A DNA stretch of 64,000 nucleotides, taken from the NCBI GenBank assembly GCA_963556145.1, contig OY744472.1, positions 2,790,001 through 2,854,000 on the forward strand, written 5' to 3'. Positions 55,321 to 64,000 of this stretch are shown here, in pieces. The notes beneath the pieces are model-generated. The model saw nothing but the letters and a program-made list of their open reading frames with translations, ran no database searches and was not told the DNA's origin. This DNA comes from Hygrocybe punicea (lineage: Eukaryota; Basidiomycota; Agaricomycetes; Agaricales; Hygrophoraceae). The position numbers and the translations under genes were made by a program. The first letter of the stretch is position 1, and every line of letters begins with the position of its first letter.

Positions 55321-56979
55321 TGTTACGTTTCCAGCTCCGCTTCCAACCCCGATGCCCATTCCGATACCCACCATGACGATTCTGCACTGCACACCTTCCT
55401 TTTTCATTTCTTTTTGTCCTTTGTCTTCTTTTCAATGTCATTGTTTCTTCTTTTGGACATCCTTGTATTTTCTTGTTCTTGTTCTCTTCTTTCCCTTCTT
55501 CTAGAACAATCCAGACCGACCATGGACATATCCCACGTGACCTTGCTGTACCCGAATAGTCTCCTTGCTGACGGACATCATTGCTATTGTCTTTTTTCTC
55601 GCCCTGACATATTGTTGACTTCATCCCACGACAAACCGATCACAATGGCTGTACTCCCGACACAGCTCATAACCGTAATTGTTATTGGCAGCATTGCCAT
55701 CACCTTCCTGATCGGTTTCTACCTTGTTATGATCTATCTTTGGCATCGGCACTGAAACCCTTCTGCCATTGATACTTCTGACTTCCACCTCGACAATATA
55801 TTGACACGTAATTGACAATTACCATTTCCGGATATTTGGTTTCCATATTCGTACCCTGTGCCCACCATTATCCTCCCTGATGATCCGACGACATTCCTCA
55901 CCTGCATGCGAACCCTGAACAATCCCCGATCACGAGACATTTCACTGTTCTCTCTACTCCGACCATCACCGGAGCATACTCTTTTGGACTTCGCCCACAG
56001 ACCATACGACTTCCCAAACAGTGAACCAACCCCTATCGCATATTGTTCGCACGACATCGCTTCATTGCAGTACCCGACGACTTGTTCCCACAGCTTGTCA
56101 CCTGTGCCATGACTCGAAACCTGGACCCACATTCATTTACCCTTTTCCATCTATAACCTTGATATCTCCCACACTCGTTTACAACAATACCCTTTCTTGG
56201 ATGAATACCAACATCAGGTGGACTGCATTGTTCCACAGACAGGACAAGACATCACCCCTCGATACGTCATTGACACAGACATCGTCATCCGGTACAGCTT
56301 ATGCTGTTCACATGTCTGACCTCGACTATCCCACCATCCTAGTTGGTTTTCCCTCCATACATTCCTTTGTTTTCCTTTATACCGACCTTGTCGCTATGTC
56401 CCTGCTACCTCAAGACACTCTCATCACCAATCCTACACTGGACGATACCCATCTTCGACCCGACCATGCAATGCACTTGCCAAACTGCGTACTTGCCCAT
56501 TACAGCAAGTGTAGACCCCGAATTGGCAATTCTGCATGTCACATGATCCGATGACAAATCATCCGAGTCATCTGGACCTCTTCTATCCTCAACGACACCC
56601 GGGCCTCCAGTTGGATCGCGAGAACATCGACATGAGGACGCCTCATGTATGCCTCATGGTGAACACATGGTAGAGTTGGACATGTTGTGGCTTCATGGTT
56701 GTATTCCTATTTACCTCCCCTCAAGACCAGCCACTATATGTACTGTTCTTGTTGTTGGTTTGGACTTTTTCTTCTTTTCCTTTCCTTACGTTTAGTCTGG
56801 TTCTTGGGGCAGACCCCCTTGTCTTGGGTAACCCCCACGGCTTGCAATGACTTTAGACCACGAACCTCCCCCCTTGTAGCAGTGTTATCTACCAATGAAA
56901 CTGCTGTTCTTCCCTCTGGAAACCGCCCCCCTGTTAAGTTGATTGTTGCCGGAGCCCGCTGCAGAAGCGATCCATAACA
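55321..56979. mobile_element. TG...CA insertion E, 1659 bp, 5-bp TSD (LTR-like, class uncertain)
   Basis: Starts TGTTACGTTTCC and ends CCATAACA; ATGAC is duplicated at 55316-55320 and 56980-56984. The flanking sequence matches element B without this insert. No pair of internal LTRs was seen, so it may be a solo LTR or a deleted element. The first 180 bp are related to the arms of the long inverted repeat at 62986-63559. Reading frames inside show no family features. Confidence 0.8.
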
Positions 56980-57148
56980 ATGACATGAAGCCACCCAGCT
57001 GGCATTGTGCCCAGATGGCCAATCATCACCAAGTCCTTTACCACAGCCAATTCAACCCCACATCATTCTGAGCACCTTGATTGGGATCGTGACCCATGAC
57101 TCATGGACTTAAGTAGGGCTCTCCAGGCCCTAGGTTGGAAGAGACTAG

Positions 57149-58102
57149 GGCACAGCACGGGTACGGGTTTACCCGCGGTTATTCCAAAACGGGTAATTCG
57201 GGTACGGGTACGGTGTTTCGGTTTGCACACCTTGTCAAAACCGTACCCGTTATCCGCGGGTGATGGGTTTTCACGGGTCTGTCAACCCAAGCCCCAGGTA
57301 GGTTTTTTCTTTGTTATTTACTTTATTTTCACATTAATTTCTTTACTTTTGCTAAGTTCGCGTGATATTTGCTACCACAACCGTGACAAGCGCAAACACA
57401 ACAACAACGACAACAAGAAAACCCACGAACGACAACGACAACGACAACCACGACAACCCCGCACGCCAAAAACGAACCACCAAAGTCGCGACGGCAACGA
57501 CAACGATAGAAAGGAAAGCCGGGAGGGTGGTGTGCCCACCTACCGGCCCAGGTACGTCCCCCCAATCCAGTCCCAACGACATCGGCTAACGAGGGGAATG
57601 GACGAGGCGAGGACGAAGACGGACACAGCAACAACGGTCCCACCTCGCGAACACGCTCCGGCCACGTCAATTGACGTGCGGACGCCCATGGAAAGTGCCC
57701 GGCCCCATCCAACCTCGCGAAAACAGACGGGACACATCAATTGACGCATCCCCGTTGTTCGCGAGGTAGTTAGCATGCGCGGACACCCATGGAAAGTCCC
57801 CGGCCCCATCCAACCTCGCGAAAACAGACGGAGCACATCAATTGACGTGCTCCCGTTGTTCGCGAGGTAGTTAACACGCAGGGACGCCCATGGAAAGTCC
57901 CTGGCCCCAACCCAACCTCGCGAAAACAGATGGAGCGCGTCAATTGACGCGTCCCCATTGTTCGCGAGGTAGTTAGGATGGAACACGGCGGGTACCCGCA
58001 GATAACGGGTACGGGTTGTACCCGTCATCGAAGCGGGTACGGTTTCCGCGGGTACGGGTGCGGTGTCGAGAATTCTGACCCGCGGTATACCCGTGCCATG
58101 CC
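57149..58102. mobile_element. MITE X', 954 bp, inverted relative to X
   Basis: Same ends and internal sequence as X in opposite orientation, without the tandem LTR insert. Flanks are CTAG and TTAG, a probable 4-bp duplication with one change. Confidence 0.82.
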
Positions 58103-58278
58103 TTAGAAGAGACCAAGGTAGAATTTAGTTGTCTTTTACTCTATGATCATCTTTGTCACTGCTTTTACCCCATCCCCATCTTTGTTCTTCTCTTTCTTTT
58201 CTTTCTCTTTTTCTTTTCCTTCTCTTTTCATTTCTTCTCACTGGCAGCAGAGATGCTGCCATTTTGGAGGGAGGTGCA

Positions 58279-58408
58279 TGGAGTAGGTATATCACGTGAC
58301 ATTCCCACGGTTCGTTCCAGTAGATAGCTGTTTGGTAGTCAGTGGAGATTCAGATTTAGTCTTAGCCTCCGAGCCCTGCAATCTGCTCAAGGACACTCTC
58401 CGTGTCCA
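58279..58408 (+). repeat. 3' LTR of element A
   Basis: 130 bp, starts TGGAGTAGG right after a purine tract and ends GTGTCCA. The Harbinger sequence resumes with TCATGACAAACTC. Confidence 0.78.
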
Positions 58409-58592
58409 TCATGACAAACTCCGCCCTTTGTTATCATATGTGATCAGCTTCTCATCTTCAAGTTGATTCAGCAGCAAAATGTCCGATTGAGAGGAAACTG
58501 ATCTTGCCTTTGATGACATAGTCATCTTTGGCACTTTTGTTAATGTTGTCTGTTGTGCTGTTCTCATCTGGGCCAAGTAATACTACAACAAA

Positions 58593-59320
58593 ATGCCGCA
58601 TCACACTTCCGCATTTTCTGGAGTTGTGTGGGTTGACGAACTCATGACAGGACACCCCAACACATCAAAATTGCCCTTGGTGTGTGTCACCAAGTTTTCC
58701 AGGCTCTCCTCAAGACTCTATGCAAGATGGGCTACGGCGATATGAGGCACATCACCCTATGCAAACAGCTTGCGATTTTTCTTCACACAAGCATCACCGG
58801 TATGACAATTCAACAAGTCGGCGAGCAGTTCCAACATGCCAATGGCACCATCTCCAAGTAAGTCTGTTCAAATCACAATATTTTTCTAAATTTTATTGAC
58901 TAATTCATTCAGTTGCTTCCACTGGATGCTCATAGCCTTTTCATCCCCACCATTCTACACAAAATACATCACTCTTCCAAAGCATGGTGATCCTATCCCT
59001 CCCAAAATTGCCCAAAATCCCAAAAATTTCCCCTACTTCACCAATGCCTTGGGTGCCATCAATGGCACCCACATCAATTGTGTCCCATCCAAGATGGAGC
59101 AGGCAACATCCCACAATCACAAAGGCTTCCTATTGCAAAACTGTTTGATGGCCTGCACATTTGATATGTGTTTCGTTCATGCCCTCAGTGGTTGGGATGG
59201 GTCAGTGGCCGATGCTGCCATATACAATGATGCTCGCAGTCATGACTTTCAGATTCCCCCTGGCAAATATTACCTTGCCAATGCAGGGTATATTATTGCA
59301 AGCCAGAATAAACTCACTTT
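58593..59320 (+). pseudogene. PIF/Harbinger DDE transposase, truncated and frameshifted
   Basis: It starts MPHHTSAFSGVVWVDELM. Near 58650 one base is missing, because the text changes frame from MTGHP to QHIKIALGVCHQVFQ. Next come LAIFLHTSITGMTIQQVGEQ, a GT-AG intron (58858-58912), FSSPPFYTKYI, YFTNALGAINGTHINCVP (first catalytic Asp is Asn here), KGFLLQNCLMACTFDM, GWDGSVADAAIYNDA and KYYLANAGY. After about 59290 the match stops, so the last third with the final Glu is lost. Confidence 0.88.
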
Positions 59321-59366
59321 AGTCCACTTAGATTCACAAGAATTAGAGGTCTTCAGAATCCCTTTT

Positions 59367-59567
59367 TCAGGGGGGGTTTTTGGCCATTTCAGTAGCAAGT
59401 GCTTGCCAAGTAGTTTTCTTGAAATTTGAACCATCCCCTCCTTCAGCCCTATGCTCCAAGAGGAAATCAACTAGGAAGCATGTGTCTTTGTTGGTCCAGT
59501 GAGCACGAGCAGATGCCTTCCTGTCAGATTTTTTTTTAGTGGTCTTGGCTTTTGACTTTGGCGCCAT
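59367..59567 (-). pseudogene. Myb/SANT-like protein of the Harbinger element, truncated
   Basis: It starts MAPKSKAKTTKKKSDRK at 59567, then HWTNKDTCFLVDFLLEHR and NFKKTTWQALATEM, the first part of the Myb/SANT-like DNA-binding module that accompanies Harbinger transposases. The frame ends at the same deletion that removed the transposase C-terminus. Confidence 0.8.
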
Positions 59568-59671
59568 TGGGGAGGGGGGGGATACAATGTTTAGAGGTTC
59601 TGCCATAGGACATAGGAGCAGTGCTCGACCACAGCATCTCCCAGCTGAGAACAAAGGGCAGAGTTTGTCAT

Positions 59672-59746
59672 GAATCTGGCATAACTGGCATGCATTGGGA
59701 AAAGTTAAGGAATCTTAGTAATCAAGTTGCAGAACAGGCCCTTAGC
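59672..59746 (-). repeat. Right TIR of Harbinger element H
   Basis: 75 bp, reverse complement of 23311-23384 with about three mismatches. Confidence 0.9.
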
Positions 59747-60144
59747 TAGAACACTTTCCTCGCACTGTGGAAAATTAAGCTATGTAGATGATAATTCTGT
59801 GTACGTGTATATCTAACAAATGTACAAATAATTTTGTTCATAACATAATTTTAAATGATATATCAAGTTTTCATTGAAAGATTCACAATGCATTCAATGA
59901 ATATGCAAGGTAAATTTTTTTCATATGGCCAATCTGATCCTAGACATATTTACTCCAGACCCTGAAGATATTGTGAAAATTCCAGCAGCCAAAGTGTTGT
60001 TGTACAAATGCAAAATGTGTCCAACAGTGTATTGCTATTTTACATGTGAGCCTTGCACATCCTGTACTCAACCCACCATGCTACTCTCATAATTTCAAGT
60101 TCTTTGTATATTCTTTTAAGTTTTCTTATTTGTTCCCTCAGATA

Positions 60145-60426
60145 ATGTCTCGCAGGCATTGTTCTCCTGTTCAAAAGGCACTTGCTTGCAATCTGGTATC
60201 CCACAGATGGTCTAATAAAGAAAACATACCTCTGCAATCTACACCCCACTTGAATGCAAGGACTCGAGCTCAGATGCAAGTGCAAGCTTTACAGAATAAG
60301 CTCCAGCAAGAACAAGCTGCTGCAAATTCCCTGCAGATTGCATTTACTCAGCAAAACATAGATACAATCAATCTTCATTGTAGATGCAGGTTCGGGGTGG
60401 CTTTGGAACATAAGATCCTAACCTAG
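60145..60426 (+). pseudogene. Truncated coiled-coil protein fragment
   Basis: It starts MSRRHCSPVQKALACN, then a Gln/Ala-rich coiled coil (MQVQALQNKLQQEQAAANS). From about 60385 the sequence is repeat R, so the natural C-terminus is lost. The family is not recognised; it is probably the start of a transposon gene. Confidence 0.4.
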
Positions 60427-60775
60427 GGGTGTCAGCGTAGAAGTGATGGTGGATAATCAGTGTCGGGGATAATAAATGAAGTGGAAATGGAAGTAAAATA
60501 TAAAGCTGCCATGTAAAACTGGACAAATAATAACAAACCCAGTGATGAACAGACTGAAACGGATAAATAATAATGAACCTGATGATGCCGACAATGTCGG
60601 GTATGGTGGGTCAGGTTGGGTTGGGTTGGAAACGATGAATGAATAATGGAACATCAATAAGGACGACGAAGTGAACTATAAAAAGTCTAAGGGTATATGA
60701 GGACAAGCTTTTGAAGAGATTAAAACATGATTCTGACTATAAGGAAATGGGGACTAAGGGTATCTCTTTTTGTAC
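60385..60775. repeat. Dispersed repeat R, second copy (uninterrupted)
   Basis: Similar to 26227-26502 plus 29974-30080 and lacking element B, so it shows an empty-site relative for that insertion. Confidence 0.78.
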
Positions 60776-62985
60776 GGTGATACACAGTCTCTCCCTTTGG
60801 GCACGGAATCTCTCATATGGTCAATCCTAGTTTCCCTACGACTCTTCCGTGTCCCGCATATGTGCAAAACATCAGTGCACCACACTGTTATGTGAATGTT
60901 TGTTTCACCAAGAATTACCGGAGTTGACTTTGTTCAGGTACCTTCTTGTTGTTCGTGGGTTTCTAATATCTAAATAACCTATCAGGAAGGGGTTTGGGGG
61001 TATATGTACTATATGAATCAATAGAATGTACTAGTGAGGTCTCTTCAATTAAGAATTGAGACTTTGAGTGGGTATGAATAGCAATTGGGTGTGTGATGTA
61101 CTGAAAATACTAATATGAACTACTGGAATATAGAAATACGAACTAATGAATACTGATAACAATATTCACCAGTTGAATATGGACTGTTTTGGCTACAGGG
61201 CCTATTCAATCAAGAGTATCTCTGGGTATTATAATATCTGACTTAAATCCAAAGCTTCAAACACACATTGGCTACTAGTTCAGGGATATCTTTAATACCT
61301 TTTGAATACTCTGTTTTGTTTAGGATGAAACCTTAACCTTAGAAGTGTATCTAGCTGACTAATGCTGACTAATGAATTGATTGGACTGAGTGAACTGGGT
61401 GAATTCTCCTTGATGACAAGGGGAACTCAGAGAATGATAGAATAAGAGTGAACTAGACTGGATTGCAAGCACTAGCTACTACAATGAGTAACTACTAGTA
61501 CTAAGAGAATGAGGGATCACACTGTGTGAACCCAACTAAGAGTGACTACTGAGTGGTGAGGGGGGAAATCCTACTGACTACTGGAATTTGGGGGCCCTAT
61601 TTATACTGTTGGAGAACAATGGGGGACTGAGAACAATGGGAAAGTGAGAACAATGGGACTGAGTCATGAGAACAATGGATAGCATCAAAGAGGCTGTGAA
61701 CAATGGGCTCTATCTCCATTTGGACTGTTTAGAACAAAGGACTGCTCAGAACAATAGACCTCCGTTGTCTTTATGTAAGCAGACTATCACAATCACTCTC
61801 TGATGCATCCTATCTTATCATTATCTTATCATCCTCTTGTTCACATCTTATCTAATCATTTCCCATTATCTAGCTGAGCCACTTTTGATCAATACAAGTA
61901 AACAAGATTTGTAATCAATCCATTACTGCTAATATAGGTAAGAATGCTAGTTGGGCTTGTCTCCTTGCACATGCAATACAGAGAAATATATAATAAATAC
62001 TAATGAGTGGGGGATGTGCCTCTGTGCACCATACATAAACGGCTAAGTCTGGGCATTGCTAGTGAAGCCATAGTAAATGATATAAAGGTAAGCATATATG
62101 CTATTTGTGTCTGTTCACTAGCATGCGTAATGTGGAAAGGCATAGAATGGGTACTAATGAGTGTAGGTGTGCATCCATAGTGTTGCACTCAAATATCTAA
62201 GTCTGTGGTCCGATGGTAAACCCATGACATTACACCCAAAAACACTTGGGGTCATGACAATGCATGACCTGCATGACTTACACCGATCTACACATGCGTG
62301 GCTTCGACATCTTCACTGTATCTTAACTGAGCAACCTGATCTCAATAAGCTGAAACACCACCGCTAAACACGTCCTATATGTTTGGACACCGAGTCCAAT
62401 ACCAGAAATGTAATTCATCCGGTTTATCTTCTTCTTTTCGCCGACTTTCATGTGATATTCGCTGTTATTTCAAATCCTTCGCCATTCCATTACCGTTTTG
62501 TCGTTTTCAGGCGATATCTCACTGCGTTTCTATTTCACTCGTTTACTCTTAAACCCCTATCCTCTAAAGTATAACAAATGTCCTGTAGTAGAAAACAAAG
62601 GAGAAGGACCCAGTTCTCCCCTCTCCACTAGTTTACATCTTAAGTTTAAAGATCCAGTCATTCCTACTCAAATCTGTGTCTTTTCTCATTGCGTACTCTT
62701 CACTATCACGACCTAAGTCGTAGCGCAGAACCTTCGTCTCGTCACGTCATCACTGCATATTGTGCTGTCATCTAGGGCACCCAGCTAAGCCTTCCGATTC
62801 TTGTTTATCACTGTGTTGCGATATCGCATTATCTCGCGACTCTTCACATTTGTTTATTTGATCACGCATATTCTCACGCATTATCGCGTTATCGTCGGGA
62901 GTGTCCCAAGTCCCGTTCACACCTTTGCGACATTTTCATCTTTTATTACCTCTTTATCCAGGGTCATAGACGTGGAAACCGTATC
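60776..62985. repeat. Non-coding repeat-rich stretch with GAACAATGG reiterations
   Basis: No supported gene. From about 61612 to 61770 the motif GAACAATGG or close variants recurs about seven times at irregular spacing. A TATTTATA lies near 61599. Composition suggests a degraded LTR, but no partner was found in the window. Confidence 0.4.
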
Positions 62986-63559
62986 AACAAGTCTTTTAAT
63001 AAATTAAAAGAACTCGTAATAAAAAGATAACAAGAACAAGAATAAACAATGATGTCCAAAAGAAGACAAAAGGCAAATTGGAATGAAAAAGGAAGGTGTG
63101 GTAATGCGGAATCATAATGGTGGATAATGGAGTTGGAATCAGAGTTGCGGAGTTGTAAAATGTAACACTTTTCCTGTGCAATAATTATCGGTATACCATG
63201 TACAGTAACTTACTAATGTGGACTATGCATCATTGACTTGGAACAAGGTGTCCTCCATGCAATTGATTCCTCTTGACCAAATTTCATCATTCTCACCCAG
63301 CAAGAAGGCGTGTTTCCAATTGTTTGTTCTTCGTTCCAAAATTATTAGATGTATTTCCAAGTGCTTCACACCATGGGTGTTACATTTTACAACTCCACAA
63401 CTCTGATTCCAACTCCATTATCCACCATTATGATTCTGCATTACCACACCTTCCTTTTTCATTCCAATTTGCCTTTCGTCTTCTCTTGAACATCATTGTT
63501 TATTCTTGTTCTTGTTTTCTTTTTATTACGAGTTCTTTTAATTTATTAAAAGACTTGTT
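62986..63559. repeat. Long inverted repeat (fold-back), arms about 180 bp, loop about 210 bp
   Basis: Arm 62986-63172 is the near-perfect reverse complement of 63382-63559 (outer ends AACAAGTCTTTTAATAAATT). Each arm reads like the first 180 bp of insertion E (TGTTACATTTTACAACTCC start), placed back to back. A transcript across it would form a long duplex. Confidence 0.88.
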
Positions 63560-64000
63560 CTTTATCAGACCCAGTTCAGTAAGGGTTCGTAATTAATTAA
63601 TTAATTGAAGAATTGATTGATTAATGTTCATGCATCGCCTATAGAGAATTTCTTTTTGGGCAAGAGATATGATTCTACTTCTGATATTGGAAAATCAGAT
63701 ACAGTTGGGGCCATGTGTGGACAAGCTTACATAAGCATCTAAATATGGGTTGCCTCAGAAAAGACAAATTACCTGCAAAATATATTCAAAATTGTTACTT
63801 TTCACCCTGATCTAACCCCTGCTTCCGACCCCATTTCCAACTCTGCATCCAACAATGATGTCATAACTTGGGTCCAGAACATTATCAATGACAATTGAAG
63901 ATGGTATCCCAATCCATATGATTATCCTCATCACCCGATCACCGCCGACGAGTCACCAACGTCACACACACTCATACACGCACTCAATAATACTGCACAG
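63560..64000. other. Terminal stretch, no gene seen
   Basis: AT-rich, no supported gene or repeat boundary. Confidence 0.4.

Larger units (their letters stand above)
23387..58408 (+). mobile_element. LTR element A (short LTRs, STQT-repeat ORF), host of most later insertions
   Basis: LTRs at 23387-23519 (start TGGATTAGG) and 58279-58408 (start TGGAGTAGG) both end TGTCCA. A purine tract (TTTGGAGGGAGGTGCA) precedes the 3' LTR. A primer-binding-like TGGTGATGAG follows the 5' LTR, as in B and C. Flanks are TCGT and TCAT; the uninterrupted Harbinger TIR copy at the right end reads TCAT. No pol gene is seen. The element is broken by C, G, E and X'. Confidence 0.8.
23311..59746 (+). mobile_element. 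PIF/Harbinger element H, internally deleted, split by a 35-kb nest of other elements
   Basis: TIRs of about 75 bp at 23311-23384 and 59672-59746 (start CTAAGGGCCTGTTCTGC) differ at only about three positions. The left piece of the element is 23311-23386 and the right piece 58409-59746, so the original copy was about 1.4 kb. The right piece resumes with ATGACAAACTC, which in the right TIR directly follows the same sequence that ends the left piece; this proves the two were once contiguous. It carries remnants of a DDE transposase and of a Myb/SANT-like protein. A target duplication of the element itself could not be fixed; the borders read CTAAGGG and CCCTTAG. Confidence 0.85.

Noticed and set aside
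55285..56554. Frames of 156 and 177 aa in insertion E with hydrophobic stretches
   Set aside because: C/T-rich sequence of an LTR-like insertion; no start context, domain or conservation visible.
23305..59750. A 3-bp TAA/TTA duplication for Harbinger H
   Set aside because: The flanks read CTAA and TTAG, which are palindromic with the TIR end; it is not possible to say which bases belong to the element.
62167..62367. 66-aa frame at 62167-62367
   Set aside because: Too short and without recognisable motifs; lies in repeat-rich DNA.

Overview
The window looks like nuclear DNA of an agaricomycete (mushroom-forming) basidiomycete. The genes have many short introns (about 45-65 nt). The protein families are fungal: MLH1, Tao3/Mor2 and a mitochondrial DEAD-box helicase. 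The transposons (KDZ, Ngaro-type tyrosine-recombinase element, PIF/Harbinger, Copia, gag-only LTR elements) are typical of that group. No species is assigned. All exon structures and repeat borders were read by eye from the sequence; no database search or alignment program was run.

Bases 1-23042 are gene-dense. They hold MLH1 (+, 14 exons, 737 aa), a giant Tao3/Mor2/Furry cell-morphogenesis protein (-, 6 exons, 2465 aa) convergent with it, a RING + RRM protein (+, 9 exons, 800 aa) divergent from the Tao3 gene, and a DETD-box RNA helicase with a mitochondrial-type presequence (-, 3 exons, 780 aa). Each of these spliced reading frames closes exactly in multiples of three. A 5.5-kb Ngaro-like retrotransposon (15041-20577; gag, RT-RNase H, tyrosine recombinase, split direct repeats A1...B1-A2-B2) sits directly after the helicase stop codon. 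It is flanked by a perfect 20-bp duplication that contains that stop codon.

Bases 23311-59746 are a stack of transposons inside one another, which can be peeled apart because most layers kept target-site duplications. An internally deleted PIF/Harbinger element (75-bp TIRs) contains a small LTR element 'A' that encodes a protein with repeated STQT motifs. A contains a related element 'C' in inverse orientation (TSD ATGC). C holds element 'B' (TSD ACGT), and B holds a 1.1-kb TIR element 'T' (8-bp TSD). A also contains a gag-only LTR element 'G' (598-bp LTRs, TSD ACGC). G carries an antisense gene with a Zn2Cys6-spaced cysteine cluster, and that gene is split by a MITE 'X' and by a 16.2-kb KDZ transposon 'K'. 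K encodes a KDZ transposase (36347-40001, disabled by at least one stop) and an intact 768-aa companion gene. It is bordered by long arrays of subterminal repeats, and one array is split by a Copia element (297-bp LTRs, TSD GTCTC). Further insertions are a tandem pair of solo LTRs in X, a 1.66-kb TG...CA insertion 'E' (TSD ATGAC) and a second MITE copy X'.

Bases 59747-64000 hold only repeat fragments, including one long inverted repeat (62986-63559), and no host gene that can be supported. No tRNA, rRNA or CRISPR array was recognised.
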